The notes below the pieces were generated by a model. It worked only from the letters and a program-made list of their open reading frames with translations. It did no database searches and was not told where the DNA came from. From Limimaricola hongkongensis DSM 17492 (GTDB taxonomy: Bacteria; Pseudomonadota; Alphaproteobacteria; Rhodobacterales; Rhodobacteraceae), in the NCBI RefSeq assembly GCF_000600975.2, contig NZ_CM002676.1, positions 1 through 64,000 on the forward strand: a stretch of 64,000 nt of DNA. The letters are read 5' to 3'. The translations under genes and the position numbers were made by a program. Of the stretch, positions 18,299 through 27,316 are shown piece after piece. Numbering within the stretch: position 1 is the first letter of the stretch; every line of letters starts with the position of its first letter.

Positions 18299-19094
18299 GA
18301 AGGATCCCGTCCGAGCATTGCGGCGCGTCGACGCCGAAGGGGCGGTAGGACATGCAGTCATAGCTTGCCGCCGCCCTGGTCCAGATCGGCGCTTCGCCAG
18401 ACCAGTTGCGCTGTGCCTTTCCGCCGGCCCAGATGTTGGCATAGATCTTGCCCGGCGTCTGCGGCAGCGGCCCGTCCGCCTCGGTGACGCGCAGGATCTC
18501 CTTGCCGTCGACATACCAGACGATGCGGTCGGGGTGCCATTCGAAGGCATAGAGATGCGGCGCCTCGGCGGCGTCGAAGCCCAGATCGATCCAGCGGCCC
18601 GACAGCTTCTGCCCGTCGGCAAAGGCCATCGCCCAGACCTTGGTGGTGTCGCGGCCGAGGAACTCGAAGTCGATCTCGTCATGCGGATCGTCGAACCACG
18701 GGCCGGTATAGGTGAAGAACGAGGAGATCACGCCATCGCCGCGCGCCGCCGTCATCACCACCTCGTAGCGGCCGTAATGGGTGCGCTGGCGGCGCTGCAC
18801 CTCGCTGCCGAGAAAATCCTTGTCATGGCCGTCCGGGGCGGGGCGCAGCTGCAGCACCATGCGGCCATCCTCGGTCGAGACCAGCGCCTTGCGCCACGCG
18901 GTGCGAAAGCCCGACGTCTTGATGGCGAAATTCGAAGTGAACCATTGCGGCTGGATGTCGGCGCGGCTGAATTCGCCCGCGTCGAGGATGAAACCGGGCG
19001 CCGCCTCATCCGCGGCGGCGGATCCTGCCATCGCCGCCGTGGCGAGGGCCAGATGGACCGCGAAAGCCCTTGATGTACGTAAAAAAATAGACAT
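18291..19094 (-). CDS. Secreted GH16-family glycanase (ExoK-like)
   Basis: A 267-residue protein with a signal peptide (basic start, hydrophobic stretch, cleavage near SAAADEA). The GH16 catalytic motif HDEIDFEFLG supplies the nucleophile Glu, the helper Asp and the acid/base Glu. Aromatic residues such as WYVDGKEI fit the sugar-binding cleft. ExoK and ExsH of Sinorhizobium are GH16 enzymes that cut nascent succinoglycan, and this gene heads the operon containing two glycosyltransferases and a sulfotransferase, which suggests polymer length control. The ATG at 19094 is taken because it starts directly at the signal peptide; a TTG at 19121 is in frame. The gap to the divergent GT2 gene is only 55 bases, so the two probably share overlapping promoters. 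Confidence 0.9.
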   Translation of the reverse strand: MSIFLRTSRAFAVHLALATAAMAGSAAADEAAPGFILDAGEFSRADIQPQWFTSNFAIKTSGFRTAWRKALVSTEDGRMVLQLRPAPDGHDKDFLGSEVQRRQRTHYGRYEVVMTAARGDGVISSFFTYTGPWFDDPHDEIDFEFLGRDTTKVWAMAFADGQKLSGRWIDLGFDAAEAPHLYAFEWHPDRIVWYVDGKEILRVTEADGPLPQTPGKIYANIWAGGKAQRNWSGEAPIWTRAAASYDCMSYRPFGVDAPQCSDGILRD

Positions 19095-19149
19095 CGCAAA
19101 CACCTGACATGGCTGGGCCAATCGTCACCTTCATGGTTAGCTCGGAATC

Positions 19150-20109
19150 ATGATCGAAACAACAGTGATCATCGCCGCCTACCGGGCCGAGGAGACGCTT
19201 GGCGCCTGCGTCGAAAGCGTGCTCGGCGCATCGCCATCCGGGGTCGAGATCCTCATCGCCGACGACGCCTCGCCCGACGGCACCGCCGCCGTGGCCGACG
19301 CGCTGGCGCAAAGGCATGCGCAGATCCGCGTGCTGCGGCTGGCCGAGAATGGCGGGCCGGGGGCCGCGCGCAACGCCGCGCTGGCGCAGGCGCGCGGCGA
19401 ATGGGTGGCCGTGCTCGACGCCGATGACCGGTTCTGCCCGGACCGGCTGGCGCGGCTGACGGCGTTTGCCCGCGGCCACGGCGCCGACATCGTCTGCGAC
19501 GGGCTGGTGCTGGCGGACATGGCGGGGCGGCAGGCCCCGGCCCCGCCGCTGTGCTTCGACGGGGCGCCGGAGGGGCGGCGCTGGACGCTGCCGGATTATC
19601 TGCGCGGCAACCAGATGCGCGATGGGCGGATGTCGCTTGGTTATCTCAAGCCTTTGATACGGCGTCGCTTTCTTGTCGAGCACGGGATCGCCTACGATCC
19701 GCGCCTGCGCAATGGCGAGGATTTTCACCTTGTTCTGGCGATGCTGATCGCCGGGGCCGACATGCGCTACCTGCCGCAGCCCGGCTACCTCTACACGACG
19801 CGCAGCGGCTCGGTGTCGCATAGGCTCGACCCCGACCATGCCCGGCAGCTTCTGATCGCGGATCGCGAGGTGCTGCGCGAACACGCCGCCGTGCTGGGGC
19901 CAAGGGGCCGCGCCGAGATGCGCCGCCGCATCCGGCTCAACACCGATCTGGCGGTGGCCGAAGAGGCGATCGGCCTGCTGAAGGCGCGCCGGCCTTTCGC
20001 GGCGGGGGGTCGGATCGCGCGGCGTCCGCGCGCGACCGCACGGCTGCTGCGGCAGCTTTCGGCCGCCGCGCGCAAGCGTCTTCCGGGCGCGGGGCCGCCC
20101 GGTCCATGA
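19150..20109 (+). CDS. Glycosyltransferase family 2
   Basis: A 319-residue GT-A enzyme. TVIIAAYRAEETLGACVESVL is followed by ILIADDASPDGTA, then AVLDADDRFCPDRL with the DxD motif, and NGEDFHLVLAML with the base motif. The C terminus is basic and ends in a Pro/Gly-rich tail. The ATG at 19150 is next to a weak CGGA site. It is monocistronic on the plus strand, divergent from the GH16 gene, and followed by about 370 bases of non-coding DNA. It is a close relative of the GT2 at 17327. Confidence 0.88.
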   Translation: MIETTVIIAAYRAEETLGACVESVLGASPSGVEILIADDASPDGTAAVADALAQRHAQIRVLRLAENGGPGAARNAALAQARGEWVAVLDADDRFCPDRLARLTAFARGHGADIVCDGLVLADMAGRQAPAPPLCFDGAPEGRRWTLPDYLRGNQMRDGRMSLGYLKPLIRRRFLVEHGIAYDPRLRNGEDFHLVLAMLIAGADMRYLPQPGYLYTTRSGSVSHRLDPDHARQLLIADREVLREHAAVLGPRGRAEMRRRIRLNTDLAVAEEAIGLLKARRPFAAGGRIARRPRATARLLRQLSAAARKRLPGAGPPGP

Positions 20110-20477
20110 CCCGGGCAGGGCCGCTTTGCGAAACGGTCTTGCGGGCGTTTCGAAACAAGACAGTGGCGCGAAACGCCGATTTCTGGCATGACGTAGGGGG
20201 AGAGATCCGGGGCGTCACGGACAGCCGGAAGCCCCGGTTCCGCCCATCGGCAAGAGCGGAGGCGAGAGCGTGAAGGGTGTCGCGGAGCGCGAAGGACGGT
20301 GGCGCAACACGCGCCGCGGCCCGTGCCGCGCGGCCCGCGCGAGCATCATCAGCAAGGAGAGAATGACCGGGACCGGCCGGGCCTGAGCCGATCCCAAGTG
20401 CCGCGACACCACCGGGGGCATGCCGGATCCGGCGTCGCGTTTGACCAGTTCCAGTTTGCGGGAGGCGTGCTCGCCAG
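20110..20477. promoter_or_regulatory. Intergenic region with repeated CGAAACG motif upstream of acyltransferase
   Basis: No gene is seen in these 368 bases. CGAAACG occurs at 20129-20135 and 20169-20175, its reverse complement at 20146-20152, and CGAAACA at 20151-20157, giving overlapping inverted and direct copies at about 18-22 base steps. GTCTTG and CAAGAC also form an inverted pair around it. The cluster lies about 300 bases before the acyltransferase start. It may be a multi-site operator or a structured leader. Confidence 0.35.
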
Positions 20478-22493
20478 ATGTCCCAGCTTTCCTATCGTGC
20501 CGATATCGACGGCCTGCGCGCGGTGGCCGTGCTGCCGGTCGTGCTGTTTCACCTCGGCGTGCCGGCCATGGCGGGGGGGTTCGTCGGCGTCGACGTCTTC
20601 TTCGTGATCTCCGGCTTTCTCATCACCTCGATCATCCGGCGCGAGATCGCTGAGGGGCAATTTTCCATCCTGCGCTTTTACGAACGCCGGGTGCGCCGCA
20701 TCCTGCCGGCGCTGTTCGTGACCATCGCCGTCACGCTGGCGATCTCCAGCCTGATGCAGGTGCCGAAAGACCTGCTCAACACCGCGCAGAGCGCGGTCGC
20801 GGCGACGCTCTTTGCCTCGAATGTGCTGTTCTTTCTTGAATCGGGCTATTTCGACGCCTCCGCCTACAGCAAGCCCTTGCTGCACAGCTGGTCGCTCGCG
20901 ATCGAAGAGCAGTTCTACATCCTGCTGCCGCTGCTGATGATCGCGGTGTCGCGCCGCCGGTTCGGTGCCACCGGCTGGATCGCCGCGATCACGCTGGCGT
21001 CGTTCCTGCTCAGCGCGTTCGCCACCCGCTCCTATCCGAGCGCGGCCTATTATCTCCTGCCCTGGCGCGCCTGGGAGCTGGGGATCGGCGCGCTGCTGGC
21101 CTGCGTCACCGGTCCGGCGCTGCACAGCGCGGCCCTGCGCGGGGCGGTCGCGGGGCTGGGCCTCGCGCTGATCCTTGGCGCGGTTCTGCTGATCGACGCG
21201 GCCACGCCCTTTCCGGGGGTCGCGGCGCTGGCGCCCGTGGCGGGCACCGCGATGATCATCCATGCCGGACGTTTCGGCCCGAGCCCGGTGTCGCGGCTAT
21301 TGGGGGCGGCGGGGCCGGTCTGGATCGGCAAGCTCTCCTATTCGCTCTATCTGTGGCACTGGCCGGTGATCGTCTTCTTCGTCTACTGGCGTTTCGACAT
21401 GCCCGATCCGGTCGAGGGCACGGCGCTTTTCGCGCTGTCGCTGGCGGCCGCGGCGCTCAGCCTGCGCTATGTCGAGCGCCCGTTCCGCAAGCCGGGCGGG
21501 CCGGTGCCGGGGCTGCGCCTGTTCGCCGGGGCCGGGGCGACCGCGGCGCTCTTGCTGGCGGTGAGCGGCGGGCTGGTGCTGAGCCGCGGCCTGCCGGGAC
21601 GGCTGCCGGGCGATTTGCAGCGCATCGCCGCCTTCAGCGAGGATTTCGATCCGCGCAGCGGGCCGTGCTTTTACGTCAAGACCGAGGAGGAAAGCTGGCT
21701 CGACCCCTGCATCTATGGCGATGTCACCGCCGGCCCGCCCAAGGTCGCGCTCTGGGGCGACAGCCATGCCCCGGCGCTGGTGCCGGCGCTCGACCAGGCC
21801 GGTCACGACGCGGGCGCCTCGGTCGCGCTCTATGCCAAGCAGGGCTGCCCCGGCTTTACCGATTTCCAGGTCTACTGGACCGGCAACGACCATGATTGCA
21901 GCCGTTACCTCGACGAGATCATCCCGGCGATCCTCAACGACCCGGGCATCGAGGTCGTGGTGCTGAGCTTTCGCACGCCGATCTATACGCAGGGCTGGCT
22001 CGATTACGGGCTGGCCGAACGCGGGCGGCGCAGCATCACCATCGGGTCGCGCGACACGCCGCTGTCGCCGGTCGCGGTCGAGGCGCGGCTGGCGCTTTTC
22101 CTCGACCGGCTGGACGGGGCGGTGACGGCGCTTCAGGCCGCGGGCAAGCGGGTCATCCTGGTCTACCCGACCCCCGAAGCGGGCGTGCAGGTCCCGAGCG
22201 CGCTGCTGCGGCAGGCGCTGTGGCAGGGCGCCATCGGCGATCTGGCCCTGCCGCGGGACGTCTTCGACGCGCGCACCGCGCACAGCATCGCGGGCTTCGA
22301 CCGGCTGGCCGAACGCCACGGGCTGACCACGGTGCGGCTCGACCGGGCCTTGTGCGACGAAATGGCGTGCCGGCTGGTGCAGGACGGGATCCCGGTGTTT
22401 CGCGACAACAATCACCTGAGCGCCACCGCGGCCCGCAACATGGCGCCGCATTTCCGAACGGTTTTCGAAACGCTGCGCGAGAGGGGCACATGA
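20478..22493 (+). CDS. OafA-type acyltransferase fused to SGNH domain
   Basis: A 671-residue protein with the same layout as 11573-13567. It starts YRADIDGLRAVAVLPVVLFHLG, has the DVFFVISGFLIT block and SYSLYLWHWPVI, then a loop and an SGNH domain with ALWGDSHAPALV as block I and DNNH as block V. Two Cys pairs in the SGNH domain fit a periplasmic location. The ATG at 20478 follows GGAGG. Its stop overlaps the start of the LbH acyltransferase (ATGA). Having two such fusions in one locus suggests acylation of two positions, or of two polymers. Confidence 0.92.
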   Translation: MSQLSYRADIDGLRAVAVLPVVLFHLGVPAMAGGFVGVDVFFVISGFLITSIIRREIAEGQFSILRFYERRVRRILPALFVTIAVTLAISSLMQVPKDLLNTAQSAVAATLFASNVLFFLESGYFDASAYSKPLLHSWSLAIEEQFYILLPLLMIAVSRRRFGATGWIAAITLASFLLSAFATRSYPSAAYYLLPWRAWELGIGALLACVTGPALHSAALRGAVAGLGLALILGAVLLIDAATPFPGVAALAPVAGTAMIIHAGRFGPSPVSRLLGAAGPVWIGKLSYSLYLWHWPVIVFFVYWRFDMPDPVEGTALFALSLAAAALSLRYVERPFRKPGGPVPGLRLFAGAGATAALLLAVSGGLVLSRGLPGRLPGDLQRIAAFSEDFDPRSGPCFYVKTEEESWLDPCIYGDVTAGPPKVALWGDSHAPALVPALDQAGHDAGASVALYAKQGCPGFTDFQVYWTGNDHDCSRYLDEIIPAILNDPGIEVVVLSFRTPIYTQGWLDYGLAERGRRSITIGSRDTPLSPVAVEARLALFLDRLDGAVTALQAAGKRVILVYPTPEAGVQVPSALLRQALWQGAIGDLALPRDVFDARTAHSIAGFDRLAERHGLTTVRLDRALCDEMACRLVQDGIPVFRDNNHLSATAARNMAPHFRTVFETLRERGT

Positions 22494-23251
22494 AGGATCT
22501 GGACGACGCCGGGACGCACCCGCCCAAGGACAAGGTGGTGGAGCGGCTTTCGGGGCAGGGCTCGGCCTATGCCAAATACGCGGCCTTCTTCGTCGGCACG
22601 ACCGCGCCGGGCGCATTCCTGCGCTACGAGGCGGCGATGATGCTGGCGGCGGGCGCGCGCGGGGCCCTGGGCTTCGCGCTGCGGCGGGCGCTGTTTCCGG
22701 GGCTGTTCGGCCGGGCCGGGCGCGGCCTGAATGTCGGGCGCGACGTGTCGCTGCGCTGCCCGGGGCGGATGTCGATCGGCGATCACGTCGCCATCGACGA
22801 TGGCTGCGCGCTCGATGCGCGCGGCGGGTCCGGGCCGGATGATTTCGTGATCGGCGACCGCTGCCTCATTGCGCGCGGCACCAGCCTCGTGCTCAAGCAG
22901 GGCTACCTGCGCATCGGCGCCGATTGTTCGATCGGCAGCCAATGCTACCTGAGCGGCGTGTCGGGGATCGAGATCGGCGATCATGCGATCATCGCGGGGC
23001 AGTGCTATTTCGGGGGCGGGCGCTACCTGACCACGCTCGGCGCCGGGCCGATGGTCACGCAGGGTCTGACGACCAAGGGCCCGGTGGTGATCGGCGCGGA
23101 TGTCTGGATCGGCGCCGGGGCGCGGGTGCTCGATGGGGTGCGCGTGGGGCAGGGCGCGATCATCGGGGCGGGCGCCGTCGTGACCTCGGATGTGGCGCCG
23201 AACGCGGTGGTCGCGGGCGTGCCGGCGCGAGAGATCGCGCAACGGCGCTGA
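22490..23251 (+). CDS. Left-handed beta-helix (hexapeptide) acyltransferase
   Basis: A 253-residue protein. An N-terminal helical part (about 75 residues) is followed by hexapeptide turns, and the C terminus reads VVIGADVWIGAGARVLDGV and AIIGAGAVVTSDV, the WbbJ/CysE/NodL-like signature. It uses acetyl-CoA in the cytoplasm to acylate sugars or serine. The ATG at 22490 overlaps the upstream stop. The last 92 bases overlap, on the opposite strand, the 3' end of the membrane hydrolase gene at 23160. The real extent of that gene's tail is less certain than this one, whose C-terminal motif VAGVPAREIA is conserved. Confidence 0.9.
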   Translation: MKDLDDAGTHPPKDKVVERLSGQGSAYAKYAAFFVGTTAPGAFLRYEAAMMLAAGARGALGFALRRALFPGLFGRAGRGLNVGRDVSLRCPGRMSIGDHVAIDDGCALDARGGSGPDDFVIGDRCLIARGTSLVLKQGYLRIGADCSIGSQCYLSGVSGIEIGDHAIIAGQCYFGGGRYLTTLGAGPMVTQGLTTKGPVVIGADVWIGAGARVLDGVRVGQGAIIGAGAVVTSDVAPNAVVAGVPAREIAQRR

Positions 23252-24146
23252 GCACCCCGGCCCGCCAGGCCCAGACCACCCACCAGCCCAGCACGACGAC
23301 CAGCCCGACGAGCGTGAGCCGGTCGCGTTGCCCCGTGGCATGCACATGCAGCGCCGTCGCCCGAATGGTGTCGTGATCGACGAAGCGCCCGCGCAGGGAA
23401 ACGGTGCGCGCGCCGTCGAGCCCATCGGCGATCACGGCCAGCGCGGGGCCGGTGCCGGGCCGGATGATGGCGCCCTGCGCGCCGGTCGCGATCACCTGTC
23501 CGCGGTCGATTTCGATGGCGCGGCCGCTGCGCGCGACGTCGCCGCGCAGCGTGGCGACATGGTGAAGATCTTGGGCCGCGGCGCGATCGAGAAAGGCCAG
23601 CGGCAGCAGCATGTAGACCGCGCAGAGCCCGGCCGCCGCGACTGCGCGGTCGGGTCGCGGCGCCCGGATGGGCGCGGGCCGGTGCCGCCGCGCCTTCCAG
23701 ACCGCATGCGCGACATGCACGGCCCCGAGCGCGGTGAGCAGGTGGCCGGTCCAGCCATCGGGCCAGTAGAGGCCGAAATTCAGCAACTCCCACGAGGCGG
23801 GGGCGAAGAGCAGGACCCCGTTGGCCCATTTCGTCTCGGTGGCATCGAGCAGAAGATGCAGCACCGCGCCGAGCGCCAGCGTGGCAAAGGTCCGCCCCGG
23901 CCACCGCGACAGCAGCGCCAGCGCGCCCGCGGCCAGAAGCGTGACGAACAGGCTGCTCTGGACCACGGCATAGAGCCGCAGGTCGAAGGCCGACAGCCCG
24001 GCGATCCGGCCCTCGACGAGCCGTTGCAGGATCCATGGAAGATCGGGCAGGACACAGCCCGCCCAGACCCATTTCAGATCCATCCCCGGGATCGCGGCGC
24101 GGGTGAGAAGGGCCTGCACACCGAGATGGGCAAGCGTGTTCGGCAC
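23160..24146 (-). CDS. YbcI/DUF457-like membrane metal-dependent hydrolase homologue
   Basis: A 328-residue membrane protein. Its first half has the YbcI/DUF457 hallmarks: NTLAHLGVQALLTRA, GCVLPDLPW and LHLLLDATETKW, with His and Asp residues that would bind metal. A soluble segment of about 90 residues near the C terminus (ARSGRAIEIDRGQVI and following) and a last hydrophobic helix are added, and the tail is a low-complexity Pro/Arg stretch. The GTG at 24146 lies 4 bases after the GtrA stop and matches the family start. It ends the operon GT39-like, GT2, GtrA, hydrolase. The biochemical role of this family is not established. Confidence 0.72.
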   Translation of the reverse strand: MPNTLAHLGVQALLTRAAIPGMDLKWVWAGCVLPDLPWILQRLVEGRIAGLSAFDLRLYAVVQSSLFVTLLAAGALALLSRWPGRTFATLALGAVLHLLLDATETKWANGVLLFAPASWELLNFGLYWPDGWTGHLLTALGAVHVAHAVWKARRHRPAPIRAPRPDRAVAAAGLCAVYMLLPLAFLDRAAAQDLHHVATLRGDVARSGRAIEIDRGQVIATGAQGAIIRPGTGPALAVIADGLDGARTVSLRGRFVDHDTIRATALHVHATGQRDRLTLVGLVVVLGWWVVWAWRAGVLSAVARSLAPARPRPPRSAPHPRSRRRPPR

Positions 24147-24150
24147 CGGT

Positions 24151-24570
24151 CTAGGGCCTTTCGTTCGGGGCGCGCGGCGCGGCAAAGCCCCACAGCCGGC
24201 TGGCGAGGAAGGTGGCGGCGGGCACCACGAGGATCGCCGTGGCGAGGGCTGCGCCGTCGCCGACCCGGCCCGAGGCCACGAGCGCGGCCAGGGCCAGGTT
24301 GTTGACCAGAAAGCCCCCCATCGCGATCACGCCGTAGCGGCGCAGGGCCCGCGCGAAGGGGCCCGCGGCGCGGAAGGTGAAATGGTAATGCCCCAGCAGG
24401 CCGAGCCCGAACGCCGCGGCGAACCCCGCCGCGTTCGCCGCCACCGGGGCTACGCCCGCCGCCAGAACGGCCTGCGCCGCGACGAGATGCATCAGCGTCG
24501 CCGCCGCCCCCACCAGCCCGAACCGGGCCGCCTTCGCGCCTTCAGACCGCGCGCGCCCGTTTCGAAACAT
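24151..24570 (-). CDS. GtrA-family membrane protein
   Basis: A 139-residue protein with four hydrophobic helices. The N-terminal FGLVGAAATLMHLVAAQAVL, the central NAAGFAAAFGLGLLGHYHFTF and the C-terminal FLASRLWGF are typical of GtrA/DPMS3 proteins. These are thought to help flip or present polyprenyl-phosphate sugars. It overlaps the upstream DPM1-like glycosyltransferase by 29 bases, the usual gtrA-gtrB arrangement, which supports a lipid-linked sugar module. Confidence 0.9.
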   Translation of the reverse strand: MFRNGRARSEGAKAARFGLVGAAATLMHLVAAQAVLAAGVAPVAANAAGFAAAFGLGLLGHYHFTFRAAGPFARALRRYGVIAMGGFLVNNLALAALVASGRVGDGAALATAILVVPAATFLASRLWGFAAPRAPNERP

Positions 24571-25552
24571 CCCGTCCCTTCCTGTAGACGCCCTGGCACA
24601 GGTACAGCGGCCGCTGCTTGGTTTCGACGAACAGCCGCGACACGTATTCGCCGATGATGCCGAGCGAGATCAGCTGGATGCCGCCCAGGAACAGCACCGT
24701 CACCATCAGCGAGGCATAGCCCGGCACGTCGCGCCCGAAGATCAGCGTGCGCGCGATGACATAGCCGCCATAGACCAGAGAGAACAGCGCGACCAGCGTG
24801 CCCAGATAGGTCCAGACCCGCAGCGGCATGGTGGAAAAGCTGACGATCCCGTCCAGCGCGAAATTCCACAGCTTCCAGAACCCGAACTTGGTGGTTCCGG
24901 CGCAGCGTTCGGGCCGGGCATATTCGACCCCGGTCGAGCTGAACCCGACCCAGGCGAACAGCCCCTTCATGAAGCGGCTGCGCTCGGGCAGCTGGGTGAC
25001 GGCATCGACCACGCTGCGGTCCATCAGGCGGAAATCGCCGACATTCTCGGGGATCTCGGTGCTCGCGAGGCGGTTGAAGAAGCGGTAGAACCACTGCGCC
25101 GTCGCGCGCTTGATCCGGCCATCCTTGCTGCGGTCGGCGCGCACCCCGTGCACCACGTCGTAGCCTTCGCGCCAGCGTTCGAGGAATTGCGCGATCAGCT
25201 CGGGCGGGTCCTGCAGGTCGGCATCCATCGGCACCACCACGTCGCCGGTGGCGAGATCGAGACCGGCGGTCATGGCGATCTCCTTGCCGAAGTTGCGGCT
25301 CAGATCGGCCACCACCACGCGCGGGTCGCCCCGGCTCAGCGCCAACAGCTTGACGAGCGTGTCGTCGCGGCTGCCGTCATTGACGAAGACGAATTCGATC
25401 CGGGCCTGCGGCAGCGCCGCGTCGACCGCGGGGATGAAGGCGTCGATCGCCTCGCTTTCGGCATAGCAGGGCACGACCAGCGAGATCAGCGGATCGGCCT
25501 TGCGGGGCCGGGCCGGCGGCAGCGGCATCCGTGGCAGGTCCTGCGCCGTCAT
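24542..25552 (-). CDS. DPM1/GtrB-like glycosyltransferase family 2
   Basis: A 336-residue enzyme predicted to make polyprenyl-phosphate sugar. LISLVVPCYAESEAI starts the GT-A fold, FVFVNDGSRDDTL has the Asp pair, and VVPMDADLQDPPEL carries DxD with the QDPPE seal of this subfamily. Two C-terminal transmembrane helices are visible (YLGTLVALFSLVYGGYVIA and GIQLISLGIIGEYVSRLF). The ATG at 25552 overlaps the stop of the GT39-like gene (ATGA). A further ATG 15 bases upstream is possible. The donor made here could feed either GT39-like enzyme. It differs from the pair at 32096/33084 in keeping the complete catalytic motifs. Confidence 0.92.
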   Translation of the reverse strand: MTAQDLPRMPLPPARPRKADPLISLVVPCYAESEAIDAFIPAVDAALPQARIEFVFVNDGSRDDTLVKLLALSRGDPRVVVADLSRNFGKEIAMTAGLDLATGDVVVPMDADLQDPPELIAQFLERWREGYDVVHGVRADRSKDGRIKRATAQWFYRFFNRLASTEIPENVGDFRLMDRSVVDAVTQLPERSRFMKGLFAWVGFSSTGVEYARPERCAGTTKFGFWKLWNFALDGIVSFSTMPLRVWTYLGTLVALFSLVYGGYVIARTLIFGRDVPGYASLMVTVLFLGGIQLISLGIIGEYVSRLFVETKQRPLYLCQGVYRKGRDVSKRARAV

Positions 25553-27141
25553 CCGCCCCGGCTCCATCTGGCATAGTAGCGCCGGCCCTGATCGGCGGGC
25601 GCCGCGGCGGTCCTGTCAAAGCCGTCTGCTTCGAGCATCTCGACGATCTCCTTGTAGAGTTGGGCCTTGTCGCTCTCCATGGAGCCGCGCTCGATGGTGT
25701 AGAGGAGCAGCACCTGGCTGACGCCGTCGAGCCGCGGCGCGATGTCCGCCGCGGCGGCGCCCCAGCCCTTCGGGTCGCTGTCCAGAAGATAGGCCCCGGT
25801 ATCGGGCGGCAGGGCATAGGCGGCCTCGAGCGGGGTGCCGCGGCCGCTGCCCATGTCGATCAGCACCAGCGTCTCGCCCGCCGGTCGCGCCGCGACCTGC
25901 GCCGCGATGGAGTTGAGATAGGATCCGCCGCGGTTGCGGTTCGCCTCCCAGCCGTAATTGGCCATCGCCGCCTCGGCCGCGACGAGCAGCAGGGCGGGGG
26001 CAAGGCGCCACGCCCGGTCGGCGAACAGCGCCCGCCCCAGTTCGAGCGCGCCGCGCCCGGCGAGATAGGCCATGAAGGGGGCGAACATCACGAAATAGCG
26101 CAGCGCGTCGAACCAGCGGTCGAGCAGCACCGACATCGCGAGAAACCCCGCCAGCCCGAGCGCCGGCACCACGACCGCGATCAGCGCCAGCCGGTCGCGC
26201 CCGGCCCCCATCGAAGGGCGCCGCAGCGCCGCCAGGGCGCCGAGCGCCGCGAGCCCGAGCACCGCGATCCGGCCGATGGTCTGAACCTGGCTCGACACCG
26301 CGAAATGGCTGGCCGAAAAGACCTGCCCGGCCATCAGATGCGCCACGCGCCTGAGCCATTCGACCAGACCGGCAAAGCCCTGCATCTGGCCGGGCCGGGC
26401 CCCGAGATGATCGAACAGCACCGGCAGCCATGGCAGGAAAAACAGCGTGCAGGCCAGCGGCGCGATCAGCGCGATGGCGCGCCGGCGGCGCAGCCCGTCG
26501 AGCAGGTGCCAGCCGAACAGCGCCAGAACCAGCAGCACCGCGAAGTAATGCGTCAGCATCAGCCCCGCGCACAGCCCGCCCAGCAGCGCCTCGCCGCCCA
26601 GGCGGCGGCGCCCCGACAGATCCGGCATCACCGCGAGCAGGTGCCACGCGCCGATCGCCAGCGGCAGCAACAGCGCGTAACCGCGCGCGTCCTGCGCCGT
26701 GCTGATGGCGGTGAAGGACAGGCCATAGACCAGCATCATCAGCAACGGCGCGGGCGATCCGGTGCGCCGCAGCATGTTCATGTAAAGCCCGGCCGACACC
26801 AGCACCAGCACCAGCGACACGCCCCGCACGACCATCAGATCATTGCCGAAGACCAGCGTCGCGGCATGGGCAAGCAGGAAATAGAACGGCGGGTGGATGT
26901 CGGTTTCGATGTAATGCCGCAGCAGCCCCGAAACGGTGGTGGTGCCTTCGACATAGGGGCGCAATTCGGCGATCTGCACCGCGCCGGGTTCAAGCCCGCG
27001 AAAGGCGGCCCCGGCGAGCGATTGCAGGGTGATCGCCTCGTCGAACCAGATCGACCGGCTCGACACGCCGATGGCATAGAGCAGCGCGATCCCCGAAAAC
27101 AGGACGGCCAGCATGAAGGTGGAACGCAAGCGACGGGTCAT
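25549..27141 (-). CDS. GT39-like polytopic glycosyltransferase
   Basis: A 530-residue membrane protein with about a dozen helices. The first loop has SIWFDEAITLQSL, with the Asp-Glu pair, followed by ETDIHPPFYFLLAH, where the His-Pro-Pro segment is typical for this group. It should use a polyprenyl-phosphate sugar at the periplasmic face. The C-terminal soluble region of about 150 residues is unassigned. The ATG at 27141 begins a basic segment before the first helix (MTRRLRSTF); longer frames upstream would run into the divergent promoter region. It is the first gene of the operon that continues through GT2, GtrA and the YbcI-like gene. Confidence 0.82.
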   Translation of the reverse strand: MTRRLRSTFMLAVLFSGIALLYAIGVSSRSIWFDEAITLQSLAGAAFRGLEPGAVQIAELRPYVEGTTTVSGLLRHYIETDIHPPFYFLLAHAATLVFGNDLMVVRGVSLVLVLVSAGLYMNMLRRTGSPAPLLMMLVYGLSFTAISTAQDARGYALLLPLAIGAWHLLAVMPDLSGRRRLGGEALLGGLCAGLMLTHYFAVLLVLALFGWHLLDGLRRRRAIALIAPLACTLFFLPWLPVLFDHLGARPGQMQGFAGLVEWLRRVAHLMAGQVFSASHFAVSSQVQTIGRIAVLGLAALGALAALRRPSMGAGRDRLALIAVVVPALGLAGFLAMSVLLDRWFDALRYFVMFAPFMAYLAGRGALELGRALFADRAWRLAPALLLVAAEAAMANYGWEANRNRGGSYLNSIAAQVAARPAGETLVLIDMGSGRGTPLEAAYALPPDTGAYLLDSDPKGWGAAAADIAPRLDGVSQVLLLYTIERGSMESDKAQLYKEIVEMLEADGFDRTAAAPADQGRRYYARWSRGG

Positions 27142-27316
27142 CGGCCGAACACGGCTCCTCGCGGGGAGGCACACAAAACACCCCCCGACGTTAGCACCCA
27201 AGATGCGCGTTCGGCAATTCTGCAAATTCGGCGCAGCGGCAGATTGCGGGCGCGCCCGTTTGCGACAAGACTTCGCAAGACGGACCGGCATGTCGGCCGG
27301 CGAGGGGAGGGGCGCG

